Source of the DNA: JBNJEM01 sp051745935
Lineage (GTDB): Bacteria; Planctomycetota; Planctomycetia; Pirellulales; Pirellulaceae
Length of the DNA stretch: 19,075 nucleotides
Direction of reading: 5' to 3'
NCBI GenBank assembly: GCA_051745935.1
Contig: JBNJEM010000071.1
Span: 1-19,075, forward strand
The notes under the pieces are model-generated. The model was not told where the DNA came from and made no database searches. It saw nothing but the letters and a program-made list of their open reading frames with translations. Every line of letters begins with the position of its first letter. The stretch's first letter is position 1. Positions 7,999 to 16,312 of the stretch are shown here, in pieces. The position numbers and the translations under genes were made by a program.

Positions 7999-8043
7999 GT
8001 CTGCTTGAGATGGCCAAATCGACGCCTTTCGCGGAGCTGGTGA

Positions 8044-9321
8044 ATGAGCCGGGATGAAGTTCAGATCACGCCACGGGGCCCGGTTGATGCCCACGTGCGA
8101 CCACCTGGCTCGAAGAGCATTACCAACCGGGCCTTGGTGTGCGCGGCTCTAGCCAAAGGGCGTTCGACGCTCGACGGCGTTTTGAATAGCGAAGACACTC
8201 AAGTCATGGTTGACGCGATTCGCCAGTTGGGCATGGAAGTCCATTGGGATCGAGAGGCCGACCGCGTGGAATTGGTCGGGTGTGGTGGATCCATTCCTGT
8301 CCGGGACAAGGACCTGTTTGTGGCCAACAGCGGCACCACCATGCGGTTTCTGACGGCCATGCTTGCGGTGTGTCCAGGCCGTTTTCGGCTCCATGGCGTT
8401 TCCCGGATGCACCAGCGGCCAATCCAAGATTTGCTCGACGCCTTGAACGCATTGGGAGCGGATACGCGCAGCGCAAACAATACGGGCTGCCCGCCGGTGA
8501 TTATTCGTGAACCACGGCGTTTCGGTGGGACGGCAACGGTCCGTGGGGACATGTCCAGTCAGTTCTTAAGCGGACTGTTGATGAGCGTGCCCTACGCGCG
8601 ACAGCCCGTGACGCTTGATGTGGTGGGAGACTTGGTTTCCAAACCCTATGTGAGCATGACGCTTGGCGTCATGCGGTCGTTCGGCGTGTCGGTGCGCGAG
8701 CACAATCTGAGCCGCTTTCGGATTGACGCGCCACGGGTGTATGATGCTCAATGCTACACGGTCGAACCCGACGCGACGGCGGCCAGTTACTTCTGGGCGG
8801 CGGCCGCCATTACCGGTGGTCGCATGACGGTTCAGGGGCTCGGCCCGAGTGCTTTGCAGGGTGATGTCCATTTCTGCGATTGCTTGGAACGGATGGGGTG
8901 CGAAGTGATTCGCGAAACCGACCGAATCACGGTGATGGGAAAGCCGTTACGAGGCATTTCGGTCGATATGAACGCCATCAGTGATACGGCACAAACCCTG
9001 TCGGCGGTCGCTCTGTTCGCTTCTGGGCCAACAACGATTTCCGGTATAGCGCACAACCGCCACAAAGAGACCGATCGCATTGCCGACCTGGCCCGGGAAT
9101 TACGAAAATTTGGGGCTCACGTGGAAGAGTTGCCTGATGGGTTGCGGATTGAGCCCCGTGGATTACACGGCGCGTCGGTGAGCACGTATCGAGACCATCG
9201 AATGGCCATGAGCCTGGCCTTGGTTGGGCTGCGAGTGGAAGGGGTCGCAATCCAGGATCCGCAATGCACGGGGAAAACGTATCCCGATTTCTTTCAGGAC
9301 CTGGAAGCCTTGTGGGGATGA
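8044..9321 (+). CDS. aroA: 3-phosphoshikimate 1-carboxyvinyltransferase (EPSP synthase)
   Basis: This 425-aa enzyme of the shikimate pathway transfers the enolpyruvyl group of PEP to shikimate-3-phosphate, leading to chorismate and aromatic amino acids. Conserved motifs run in order: PPGSKSITNRAL (20-31; Lys24 and Arg29 are substrate contacts), ANSGTTMRFLTAM (94-106) and QRPIQDLL with Arg125. DMSSQFLSGLLM, EPDATAASYFW, SDTAQTLSAVALF and HKETDRI come next, and DHRMAMSLALVG lies near the C-terminus. The length is typical. The PEP-site loop reads NSGTT instead of the NAGTA of classic class I enzymes, so the class is left open. The start is supported by GGAG about 8 nt upstream. No other aro genes are present in the window. 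Confidence 0.97.
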   Translation: MSRDEVQITPRGPVDAHVRPPGSKSITNRALVCAALAKGRSTLDGVLNSEDTQVMVDAIRQLGMEVHWDREADRVELVGCGGSIPVRDKDLFVANSGTTMRFLTAMLAVCPGRFRLHGVSRMHQRPIQDLLDALNALGADTRSANNTGCPPVIIREPRRFGGTATVRGDMSSQFLSGLLMSVPYARQPVTLDVVGDLVSKPYVSMTLGVMRSFGVSVREHNLSRFRIDAPRVYDAQCYTVEPDATAASYFWAAAAITGGRMTVQGLGPSALQGDVHFCDCLERMGCEVIRETDRITVMGKPLRGISVDMNAISDTAQTLSAVALFASGPTTISGIAHNRHKETDRIADLARELRKFGAHVEELPDGLRIEPRGLHGASVSTYRDHRMAMSLALVGLRVEGVAIQDPQCTGKTYPDFFQDLEALWG

Positions 9322-9453
9322 ACCACTCAAGCGCCACGATCCGCCACCGACCGCCGCGCGCACGTACCCCCCGCCGCCCTGTTCGGCGAGTTTGACTGAA
9401 TCCAAACAGCGACCCGGGCGGATGCGAAAGGTCTGAACCAGCGCAAACGCCAC

Positions 9454-9684
9454 CTACCGCGGTCGCTGACGTTTGGTGTCAAACGAATCGAGCAGTTGGT
9501 CAGCTCTTTCGAGCAACGAAATACCGGCATGAGCAGCAGTGGGCTCGGGGTACGACGGATCGTCCGCCTCGAACATGGCTCCGCAATGCCTGCATCGCAA
9601 CACGCGCCCTAAATACTCCACGCGGATCCGCAGACGACGGCCGCAAGTTGAACACTCGCGCAAAAAGAACGTGGCCCGCGACAT
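9454..9684 (-). CDS. Small zinc-ribbon protein
   Basis: This 76-aa protein has two CxxC pairs, CSTC at residues 11-14 and CRHC at 31-34. They frame a basic hairpin (GRRLRIRVEYLGRVLR), the form of a treble-clef or zinc-ribbon fold. An acidic Pro-containing linker and a short predicted helix, LLERADQLLDSF, follow. Very similar stand-alone ribbons recur in planctomycete proteomes, but no function is established. Nucleic-acid or protein binding is inferred only from the fold. A good AGGTAGGAGA ribosome-binding site precedes the ATG. The gene converges on aroA with a 132-bp gap in which I see no clear terminator. Confidence 0.75.
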   Translation of the reverse strand: MSRATFFLRECSTCGRRLRIRVEYLGRVLRCRHCGAMFEADDPSYPEPTAAHAGISLLERADQLLDSFDTKRQRPR

Positions 9685-10493
9685 GACTGGGTCTCCTACC
9701 TCTCGGTTACCACCAAGCAGTTCATTCCAGAACGTCGATTCTAAAACATCCGTCCCCGACTTTCAACCATCTCCGAGCAATTTTCCCCCTTAAAAAAATC
9801 ATAGTGCGTGAAATTATGCCCTTATCGCCCACGCCCCCCGCCTGGACGGCTTGCGAATTGCCCAAGCCGCACGACTCCACCACACGGGACTCCGCCCCGA
9901 TCCGAGCGTGCGTGCGTGGCGGATGAATCAGGATACCGCGCGGTGACCATTCGCCGATTGATCCTCCGCGAGAGCCGGCGGGCGCGGTCCTTTCAACCCC
10001 CGCGAACGTCTAGGTGGATGCCGGCCTGCGTGCTGCCTTGCCAGCAGTTACCGCGATTATCACACGTTGCCGTACGGTGCGTGCCGACCGTAGAGTTAAA
10101 TAGGCTCGAGTGAAATCTGGCGCAAAAAGGGCCTATACTTCGAAGTAACGGCTCGCGTTTCCGCGATCGCCACCGACACCAATATCCTCGCTACTCACCG
10201 GCTGTCATACGAGCCCCCCCTTGGGTCTACACTTTCCGGGGCCAGGGGTCTCCGGGGAAGTGGCTGAAACGTTCGGGAAACGCGTGGGCTGGTCCCGGAG
10301 ATGGGGACGTTCGTTGCCACAAGAGTTCCTCGCGCCTGCTTATACGGGTCGCGGATGACTTTCTCCGCCGCGAGTCCGACCAACGGGAGGACGGCCTGCG
10401 TCGGGCAGCGTCCCACCCGGAAAAATCCAACCGCCTGAAATATATGTAGTTCAAACAGCCAAACAGCCAAAACTTTCTGAATGGAGGTTCGAC
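9685..10493. other. Long intergenic region with family B copy 3
   Basis: This 809-bp region separates the divergent zinc-ribbon and exported-protein genes. Only family B copy 3 (10341-10444) is recognisable. A TATACT at 10134-10139 could be a -10 box, but no matching -35 is seen. The open frame at 9808-10113 is Pro/Arg-rich without a ribosome-binding site and is not called as a gene. The rest is unassigned. Confidence 0.5.
10341..10444 (+). repeat. Family B 104-bp dispersed repeat, copy 3
   Basis: It reads TATACGGGTCGCGG to CCGCCTGAAATATA, in the same orientation as copy 1 and 8 differences from it over 99 bp. It ends 49 bp before the start codon at 10494, with only the AT-rich stretch and ribosome-binding site between, so it is probably in the 5' leader or overlaps the promoter. 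Confidence 0.85.
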
Positions 10494-11165
10494 ATGAAAT
10501 GGACAGTCGTTTTGACGCACCCGCGGCGGGTTGGAACCGTGCTGTTGGTGGTGACAGCCATGTCTATGGTCGCCCCCGTGGCCCACGCCGCCGCGCCTCT
10601 GGGTACAAAGCAACGTCCCTCGTTCAGTCAGGTCGAGAGCATTGTGAAATCAGCACTGGGCGAACGCGAGGGGTATCAGCCGAAAGACCTGATCAATCAG
10701 AGTGACGTGGAGCGGGTCCTCGAGGCCCTGGCGGATGGCGGTTGGCAACCTCCCGATCATAAGGAACTACTCGCCGACACGCTCTCGAAAGACGATCCTC
10801 TGACGCGGATTCTCAGCACGGAGCGGGGGGTTAAGTTCATGAGAAAAGTGAAAGATTATGAACTCATTTACGATCGCATGGATCGCGTTGGCCGGGTTCG
10901 CGATGGAAAACGGATGCTGGCCGATATGGCCAAATTGCCCGACGGGGAACGCTACGCGAAAATGGAACCACCTCCTGGTGTTCCCGGCTTCCTTGAGTTA
11001 CTGCCCAAGCGGTCCTCCGGCAAGACTCGATCAATCGAAGATTACGAGAAGCCAACGGGACGAATTTATACGGAAAAGCAACTATTGAAACGCCTGAAAC
11101 AAAGCTATCAAGGTCATCCAAAAGGAGAGGGCAAGCAGGAATGTGACGCGACAAACGCTCGATGA
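10494..11165 (+). CDS. Exported protein of unknown function
   Basis: This 223-aa protein has a clear signal peptide: Lys3, Arg11-Arg12, hydrophobic residues 13-30 and a likely cleavage after AHA at 30-32. The mature part is hydrophilic and charged, mostly helical in appearance, with no cysteines until one near the C-terminus (QECDATN). Segments such as VERVLEALADGGWQPPDHKELL and DDPLTRILSTERGVKFMRKV have the look of a folded helical domain. I recognise no family. The start is well supported by GGAGG about 6 nt upstream. It converges on the cyclophilin gene, with a GC-rich hairpin at 11175-11207 between them. Family B copy 3 lies just upstream. Confidence 0.8.
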   Translation: MKWTVVLTHPRRVGTVLLVVTAMSMVAPVAHAAAPLGTKQRPSFSQVESIVKSALGEREGYQPKDLINQSDVERVLEALADGGWQPPDHKELLADTLSKDDPLTRILSTERGVKFMRKVKDYELIYDRMDRVGRVRDGKRMLADMAKLPDGERYAKMEPPPGVPGFLELLPKRSSGKTRSIEDYEKPTGRIYTEKQLLKRLKQSYQGHPKGEGKQECDATNAR

Positions 11166-11174
11166 TGGACGGGG

Positions 11175-11207
11175 GGCCCGAGGATCCCGTTTTCTGGTGC
11201 TCGGGCC
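11175..11207. terminator. Hairpin between convergent genes
   Basis: GGCCCGAG (11175-11182) pairs with CTCGGGCC (11200-11207), an 8-bp perfect stem with a 17-nt loop. It sits between stop codons of convergent genes, fitting a bidirectional terminator. Neither side has a proper T-tract, so termination is inferred from position only. Confidence 0.4.
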
Positions 11208-11226
11208 GGGATCTGTTCGGTCACGC

Positions 11227-11973
11227 TCACTTGGTGCGGGTGACCGATTCGATAATGACCGGTTCCACGGGGGTGTTCATGAGTCCATTTTTCTCATGGA
11301 CCGGCATTTGGGCGATTTTGTCGACCACATCCATTCCGGAGATGACTTCGCCAAACACGCAATACCCGTTCATGCTGTTCGTTTCATCCGCTCTGTAATC
11401 GAGGTCGGGATTATCGACCAGGTTAATGAAAAACTGGGAGGTGGCACTGTTGGCGAAGTCGGGAAGACGGGCCATGGCGATCGTGCCTCGCTCGTTGGAC
11501 AGTCCATTGTCCGCTTCGCAGGGTATCGGCGGCTGGGTTTCTTTTTCTTCCAATGCCGCGGTATAGCCGCCTCCCGCGATCAAGTAACTGCTTTCCACGT
11601 AATGGACCACGGTTTGGTCGTAAAACCCGGTCTCGACATAGTTGTACAGGAAGTTGGAGACGGTACGCGGCGCCTTTTCCCAGTTCAGCCGCACCTGGAT
11701 CGTTCCCACATTGGTTTGGATCGAAACTTCTGGATGGAGTTCCGCATCGGATGGGGCCGGTGAGCGAAACGTGCCATCGGTGGCGACGAGCGTCACCGGC
11801 TCATCGCTCTTCTGACCCGGCGAGGAGCCCGGGCGGCCCGTGCCAGCCGACTCGGAGGAGGAGGGGATGCTAGCAGGCGGAGCCCCACTCTCTTCTCCGC
11901 ACCCCCCCGTAACAAGTAGGCCAAGAGCCGTTAGAATGACCCCATAGCGAGTTGACGCAGTACCTGTACGCAT
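11227..11973 (-). CDS. Cyclophilin-type peptidyl-prolyl isomerase-like lipoprotein
   Basis: This 248-aa protein has an N-terminal signal ending VTGGC at residue 25, probably a lipobox although -3 is Thr. A Ser/Pro/Gly-rich linker runs to about residue 80, then a compact cyclophilin domain from about 82 to 247. Family motifs include APRTVSNFLYNYVETGFYDQT, GTIAMAR near 163 and NSATSQFFIN at 175-184. Cyclophilins catalyse proline cis-trans isomerisation in protein folding; here that would be in the periplasm. Oddly, the usual FHRV motif with the catalytic Arg reads VHYV (124-126), and QGGG reads AGGG. Activity may therefore be reduced or altered. GGAGG lies about 8 nt upstream of the ATG. Confidence 0.88.
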   Translation of the reverse strand: MRTGTASTRYGVILTALGLLVTGGCGEESGAPPASIPSSSESAGTGRPGSSPGQKSDEPVTLVATDGTFRSPAPSDAELHPEVSIQTNVGTIQVRLNWEKAPRTVSNFLYNYVETGFYDQTVVHYVESSYLIAGGGYTAALEEKETQPPIPCEADNGLSNERGTIAMARLPDFANSATSQFFINLVDNPDLDYRADETNSMNGYCVFGEVISGMDVVDKIAQMPVHEKNGLMNTPVEPVIIESVTRTK

Positions 11974-12648
11974 GAAACAGCCTCCGTGCTTTTGCCCTTA
12001 TGGCGTATAAAACGCGGGCGGATCGGGGTTCGTGGAATCCAAGCTGGCCCGCGCCATCCCGTGGGCCCCATGACCAGCCACGGCGTATCATCGGCTTTTC
12101 GCCCATTCTTTGCAACACGGTTTTTGGCCCTGCTTTTTCAATTTAAGGGAATCAACTCGGGGGTCGCCAAGGGATTGGTGGGCGAGGAAACAGGTGAACC
12201 GGAATACAGTAACCCCTACGACCGGTTTGTAGCGGCGAGTGTGAACCACCCCGGGACAAGCCTGATGCGAACTCATATGGCCCTGAAAAACGGGGGCGTC
12301 AGGAACTTGCTAACCAGCAACAACTGTGAACTCCGAAGAGGTGCCCGGTGGATAGCACACAAAGACGCCCGTCGCTGAAGATATGATTTGGTGGGCCAGA
12401 TTGCGGACCAGAGTATTGTGGCAACCGCCCGCGAGGAAAACGCCCCCATCGTTTCGAAGGATAAGCTCATCGGAGATTATTGGCACGTCAGGAGCTGCTG
12501 GTGAGAAACGAAACGTCTCTCCGCTTCCGCTATCTGATGGTGAGCGGGCATTGGACAGGGCCGTGCCCGTCTGCAACTGGCAGGTTGTTTCAGGAGATCA
12601 AGGGCCTTGCGAACCTTACTTTTTTTCGACCCGAAGGAGGCATCAAAC
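11974..12648. other. Divergent intergenic region with a family D fragment
   Basis: This 675-bp gap separates the divergent cyclophilin and ThuA genes. A 42-bp piece of family D lies at 12221-12262. Between 12310 and 12576 a minus-strand frame of 88 codons stays open, with protein-like composition but no recognisable family and no clear ribosome-binding site. It could be a gene remnant. Nothing else is recognisable. Confidence 0.5.
12221..12262 (+). repeat. Family D fragment
   Basis: These 42 bases match 18735-18776 inside the family D element at 40 of 42 positions, starting at ACCGGTTTGTAGCGGCGAG. It covers the part just inside the right inner arm; the palindromic arm is broken after GGGACAAGCC. 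It is a truncated relic. Confidence 0.8.
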
Positions 12649-13545
12649 ATGAAACGGCGTGATTTTCTACGGGACAGCGGTCTGGTCGCGGTCGGAGCTT
12701 CGGCTTTTCCTCTAGCCTGGGTATCAGCGGCTGAAAAGAAGCCGCAAAAAGTCCTTTACTACACGCGCAGCACCGGTTACGAGCATTCCGCGGTGCGGCG
12801 CGAGAATGGAGAATTGAGTGTTTCGGAAAAAGCCCTGATTGGGCTGGGAAAACGGTCGGGTTTCGAGGTGACCTGTACCAAGGACGGTCGCGTCTTTGAT
12901 GGCGATCTGGAACAGTACGATGCCTTCGCGTTCTACTCATGCGGCAACCAGTGTGTCTCCGGAAAACGTCCCCAAAACAAGCCGATGACTCGGGGAGGAA
13001 AAAAGCGGCTCTTGGACGCAGTGTCCGCTGGAAAAGGTTTCGTCGGCTTCCACAGCGCCGCCGACACATTCCACAGTCGCGGTAAACAGCTTGATCCATA
13101 CGTGAAGATGGTCGGCGGCGAGTTCATGGGGCATGGCACGCAGCAACCCGGTCGGCTATTGATCACCTCACCCGATTTCCCCGGTCTCGAGGACTATGAA
13201 GATGAAGTGACGATCGACCGCGAGGAATGGTACACGTTTCGCAACTTTGGGCGGGACCTGCATGTCATCTTGGTTCAGGACACAAAGGTTCTGAAGAAAG
13301 AGCACGAGCGGGACGAATTCCTGCACACTCGCCCGAATTTTCCGCAAACCTGGGCCCGGAAACAGGGCAAGGGGAACGTTTTCTACACCTCGTTTGGCCA
13401 CGTGCACCAGGTGTGGGACAATGCCTTCGTTCAAAGCCTTGTGTTGGGCGGCCTTGCCTGGGCGATGGGCAACGTGAAGGCCACCGTGCCACCCAATATC
13501 GAGGAGGTGACGCCGAGGGGGTGGAGCATACCCCAAAAAGACTAG
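12649..13545 (+). CDS. ThuA domain protein with Tat signal
   Basis: This 298-aa protein begins MKRRDFLRDSG, a twin-arginine (Tat) motif followed by a hydrophobic stretch and an Ala-rich cleavage region, so it is predicted to be exported folded. A ThuA domain (trehalose utilisation family, class I glutamine amidotransferase-like fold) covers about residues 34-275. It starts VLYYTRSTGYEH and includes FVGFHSAADTFH (about 131-142) and GGEFMGHGTQQ (about 156-166). Near the end is GNVFYTSFGHVHQVW. ThuA proteins are linked to sugar metabolism; planctomycetes hold many, generally of unknown substrate. The ATG at 12649 has AAGGAGG 8 nt upstream; the upstream in-frame ATG at 12607 lacks one. It stands alone, with no sugar genes nearby. 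Confidence 0.9.
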   Translation: MKRRDFLRDSGLVAVGASAFPLAWVSAAEKKPQKVLYYTRSTGYEHSAVRRENGELSVSEKALIGLGKRSGFEVTCTKDGRVFDGDLEQYDAFAFYSCGNQCVSGKRPQNKPMTRGGKKRLLDAVSAGKGFVGFHSAADTFHSRGKQLDPYVKMVGGEFMGHGTQQPGRLLITSPDFPGLEDYEDEVTIDREEWYTFRNFGRDLHVILVQDTKVLKKEHERDEFLHTRPNFPQTWARKQGKGNVFYTSFGHVHQVWDNAFVQSLVLGGLAWAMGNVKATVPPNIEEVTPRGWSIPQKD

Positions 13546-13948
13546 ATTCCTGTCGCATCCACGCGACCGCGTCCCCAGCGCGGCGTGCCACTTGCGAGAT
13601 GACGGGCTCTTGCAACCGCGGGGGGCGGCCGGAGGCGGGGTTGGAGCCGGGGACCGGCCGCCGAACCGTCCCCGGTGCAGCGCGCATCCCTCCGTGCCGA
13701 TCGGTGGTGGGCCGGTGGCAAGCGGCAGGGCCGATCGTCACGTCGGGATAGCGGTTAAAGGCGGGGGAGTCTTTCGTTTCGGCCTGTAAATTGCATCCGA
13801 TGGTTGGCTATAATGGACGGGAACTCTGACGCTCACTGGTCACGGAAAACTCAAAGCCGTGACAAGACCAATTGGATTTCCTACCAGTGGAAGAGTCTTC
13901 GAAGCGGGGGTGGCATTCTCGGGCCGTTTTTGGCGGGGGGGTGATGTG
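13546..13948. other. Intergenic region with a GC-rich hairpin and a possible promoter
   Basis: This 403-bp region lies between the same-strand ThuA and epimerase genes. GGCGGCCGG (13624-13632) pairs perfectly with CCGGCCGCC (13654-13662), a 9-bp stem without a T-tract that may help end ThuA transcription. Downstream is a TATAAT at 13809-13814. No repeat family and no gene is seen here. Confidence 0.5.
13809..13814 (+). promoter_or_regulatory. Possible -10 box of the epimerase gene
   Basis: A perfect TATAAT stands 134 bp upstream of the ATG at 13949. No good -35 lies at 16-18 bp; TTGCAT at 13791-13796 is only 12 bp away. The call rests on the hexamer alone. Confidence 0.3.
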
Positions 13949-14857
13949 ATGCGAACACTTGTTACCGGGGGCACTGGTTTTATCGGGCGCCGCCTCTTGC
14001 CCCACTTGAAGCGGCCGGTGGTTTTGAGCCGGTTTGGGTCGAAGAGACAGGGGGCATTGGCCTCGTTGGATCTGACCACGTATGATTGGGAATCCAGGAG
14101 TGGTCCGCCCCCTGATCAAGCCTTTGACAACGTGGATGTGGTTATTCATCTGGCTGGAGAGAATATCAGTTCCGGTCGCTGGACGCGGGCCAAGAAGCGG
14201 AGAATCTATGCAAGCCGCGTGACGGGCACCAGCAATTTGGTGAGTACGCTGACGAGGCTGACTCGGCCGCCGAGGCTCCTGATTTCCGCGTCAGCCGTCG
14301 GCTACTACGGGCCCCATGGGGACGAGGTGCTGAGCGAATCGTCGCCGCGAGGGCGCGATTTTCTGGCCGATTTGTGCGTGGCCTGGGAATCAGCCGCGCT
14401 CGCTGCCGCTGATGTTGGAATACGCGTCGTCCTGTTGCGCGCGGCCCCGGTCCTGGGACCCGGCGGCGGTGTTTTGGCCGGCCTGTTACTCCCCTTCAAA
14501 TTTGGCATGGGAGGCCGACTGGGCAACGGCCGCCAGTGGATGCCTTGGATTGCGCTGGATGACTTGGTCCGTCTGGTCTTGTTTCTGCGCGACCATGAAA
14601 CCATTCATGGTCCAGTCAACGCCACCTCGCCCAACCCCTGCACCAACGCCGAGTTCACGGCCGCACTGGGAGAAGTGCTTCATCGGCCAACCATGCTTAC
14701 CGTTCCCGCCTCCGTGTTGCGACTAGCCCTGGGCCCGATTGCCGATGTACTCTTGGCGTCACAACGGGTCATACCGCGAATCGCGACCGAGGCTGGCTTT
14801 CAATTCCAATATCCACGCGTGAAGGCCGCCTTGGCCGCGGCACTGAATGAGTCGTGA
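13949..14857 (+). CDS. TIGR01777 family epimerase (extended SDR, YfcH-like)
   Basis: This 302-aa protein, the normal length for this family, opens with a nucleotide-binding Rossmann motif VTGGTGFIG at residues 5-13. HLAGENI follows near 75, then the family-typical SASAVGYYGPHGDE near 114-127 and the GGRLGNGRQWMPWIALDD segment near 190. These mark the TIGR01777 group of NAD(P)-dependent epimerase-like proteins, whose substrate is not established. The start is ATG at 13949 after a G-run; a longer GTG frame from 13859 adds 30 residues ahead of the Rossmann motif and is rejected. The gene ends 79 bp before the convergent protease gene. Confidence 0.92.
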   Translation: MRTLVTGGTGFIGRRLLPHLKRPVVLSRFGSKRQGALASLDLTTYDWESRSGPPPDQAFDNVDVVIHLAGENISSGRWTRAKKRRIYASRVTGTSNLVSTLTRLTRPPRLLISASAVGYYGPHGDEVLSESSPRGRDFLADLCVAWESAALAAADVGIRVVLLRAAPVLGPGGGVLAGLLLPFKFGMGGRLGNGRQWMPWIALDDLVRLVLFLRDHETIHGPVNATSPNPCTNAEFTAALGEVLHRPTMLTVPASVLRLALGPIADVLLASQRVIPRIATEAGFQFQYPRVKAALAAALNES

Positions 14858-14935
14858 AGGGGAAACGAAAGCGAGGTAAGCTGACCGGACATTGGCACTC
14901 GCGGTCGCTATTGAGGAACCGCCGCGGTTGGAGAC

Positions 14936-16150
14936 TCATCGCTTCCCGCCATTCTCTTCGCGGCTTCGCGTCTCGGTGGGGGCAAAAAGGTTGGCGAGGA
15001 AGGCCAGTAAGCTGACGAATCCGAGGATGGCCAGGAACGTCTTGCACTGCTGAAACAGTGAATCGCCCGCGATATCTTGCCATGTCAAAGCGGTGGGAGC
15101 GGTCCGGGCGGTGTCCACTTCGCCGGAAGGCTTGGGCGGCGCCGGTTCGGATCGTGGGCTGGCGTTGCCGCTGGCCAGTTGGGATCGCCGTTCATTTTGA
15201 GGTAATGATTTCATGGGCGCGGTGGACGAGACTTCATCAGACCGGTCATCGGTTGTCGCTGGGAGCCGCTGTAATGCAGAACGTGGCGTTGCGTCGGGGG
15301 CCGACGCGACCAGGGTCTGGGCTGGTTTGGATTCATCGGGGGGAGGCCATACGGTACTGAGAAATTCATGTATCCGTCCCGCGTACGCGCCAGAGGTGGT
15401 TCCGCCATTCGACCCGAAAAGCACGCCGGCTAGTTCTCCCGCCGCATTGAAAATCGGGCCGCCCGAATCACCTTGCCGAGCGGATGCGGAAACCTCCACC
15501 ATCTCAAAGGGATGATGAGCGCTGGGCGCGACGTATTGGGTGCACCGTCCCCGCGATCTCTGGTAGGTTCCCGATCCGTAGCCGGCGATCGTAAGTTGGT
15601 CGCCGGGGCGGGGCGGCGACGAGGCGAGGGGAATGGGAGCGACCGGGGGCCGCCAGATGAGCAGGGCCGCCAGATCCCAGTCGCGGTCCGTGTCCAATAC
15701 CCGCGCCGGGGAGCGAAAACCACCTGGAAAGAGGACCGTGATGGCGCCCGAGTCGCCCTGCACGACGTGCCAGTTCGTAACCACAAGTCCAAATCGGTCG
15801 CGCACGTCAACCAATGTCCCCGATCCATACGCGATGCCGTCTGACTCTTCGATGCAGACGCGCGCCACGGCCGGGTCGGGCTGCCGCGGCGGGGCGACCG
15901 GTTTCGACCATGGCCACTGGGTCGCGGTGAGTGAGCTTGCGTTAACCAATACGATGAGCGCCGTTATCAGAGCCACCGAAGCCCCCGGGCATGGGCCCCG
16001 GCGGCGATCCGATTGCGGCGATTGATTTGCTCGAGCCGCATGCTCCGCGCCGGGTGTTCGGTGCCGCCTCGCGTCGCGGTCCCCCAGGAGGTTCGACCAC
16101 GATTCCAAGACCGCGCCGGGGACGCCTCTGACAAGCGTGACGACAGTCAT
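14936..16150 (-). CDS. Membrane-tethered trypsin-like serine protease
   Basis: This 404-aa protein has an Arg-rich N-terminus (1-55), a membrane segment at about 57-73 and a trypsin-like domain at about 95-265. The catalytic triad is His128 (TNWHVV), Asp159 (DWDLAAL) and Ser229 (GDSGGP). A low-complexity Ser/Pro/Ala linker (about 270-350) leads to a second membrane segment at about 371-389 and a short basic tail. By the positive-inside rule, both ends would be cytoplasmic and the protease periplasmic. The fold is close to the HtrA/DegP protease domain, but no PDZ domain is visible. The ATG overlaps the TGA of the upstream 45-aa gene as ATGA, indicating translational coupling and supporting this start. 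The substrate is unknown. Confidence 0.85.
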   Translation of the reverse strand: MTVVTLVRGVPGAVLESWSNLLGDRDARRHRTPGAEHAARANQSPQSDRRRGPCPGASVALITALIVLVNASSLTATQWPWSKPVAPPRQPDPAVARVCIEESDGIAYGSGTLVDVRDRFGLVVTNWHVVQGDSGAITVLFPGGFRSPARVLDTDRDWDLAALLIWRPPVAPIPLASSPPRPGDQLTIAGYGSGTYQRSRGRCTQYVAPSAHHPFEMVEVSASARQGDSGGPIFNAAGELAGVLFGSNGGTTSGAYAGRIHEFLSTVWPPPDESKPAQTLVASAPDATPRSALQRLPATTDDRSDEVSSTAPMKSLPQNERRSQLASGNASPRSEPAPPKPSGEVDTARTAPTALTWQDIAGDSLFQQCKTFLAILGFVSLLAFLANLFAPTETRSREENGGKR

Positions 16151-16284
16151 TGGGACTTTGGCTTCCGCGCCTGCTCGTTCTCAATAATCATTTTCAGCAG
16201 TCGAGCACGGATATTGCTTCCCCCGCCCGGTCTCTGGCGATCGTTGCTCGATGTCGAGCTGGGATGCTTCGTCTGCTTTAACAT
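16147..16284 (-). CDS. Small basic protein, translationally coupled to the serine protease
   Basis: This is a 45-aa gene. The product begins MLKQTKHPSSTSSNDR, has a Gly-rich middle (RPGGGSN) and ends in a basic helix-like segment, IRARLLKMIIENEQARKPKSQ read in two parts: IRARLLKMII and ENEQARKPKSQ. The stop TGA overlaps the protease ATG as ATGA. GGGGAAAGG stands 3 nt before the ATG, and a promoter-like TATAAT (16313-16318) stands upstream with a 17-bp spacer. Together these make a two-gene operon with the small gene first. No family is recognised; the C-terminal helix could bind nucleic acid, membrane or protein. Confidence 0.62.
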   Translation of the reverse strand: MLKQTKHPSSTSSNDRQRPGGGSNIRARLLKMIIENEQARKPKSQ

Positions 16285-16312
16285 GCGCCTTTCCCCGTCC
16301 ATTCAGGGTCGA

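Noticed and set aside
8149..8552. Minus-strand frames within aroA
   Set aside because: They are antisense shadows of a complete, motif-bearing aroA.
9808..10113. 101-codon plus-strand frame
   Set aside because: It is Pro/Arg-rich with shadow-like composition, has no ribosome-binding site and no recognisable domain.
12310..12576. 88-codon minus-strand frame with protein-like composition
   Set aside because: No family is recognised, the ribosome-binding site is absent and the region has decayed repeats nearby. It may be a remnant, but the evidence is too thin for a feature.
13624..13662. 9-bp GC stem after the ThuA gene as an intrinsic terminator
   Set aside because: The stem is perfect but has a 21-nt loop, no T-tract and lies about 80 bp past the stop codon. 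It is described only in the intergenic note.
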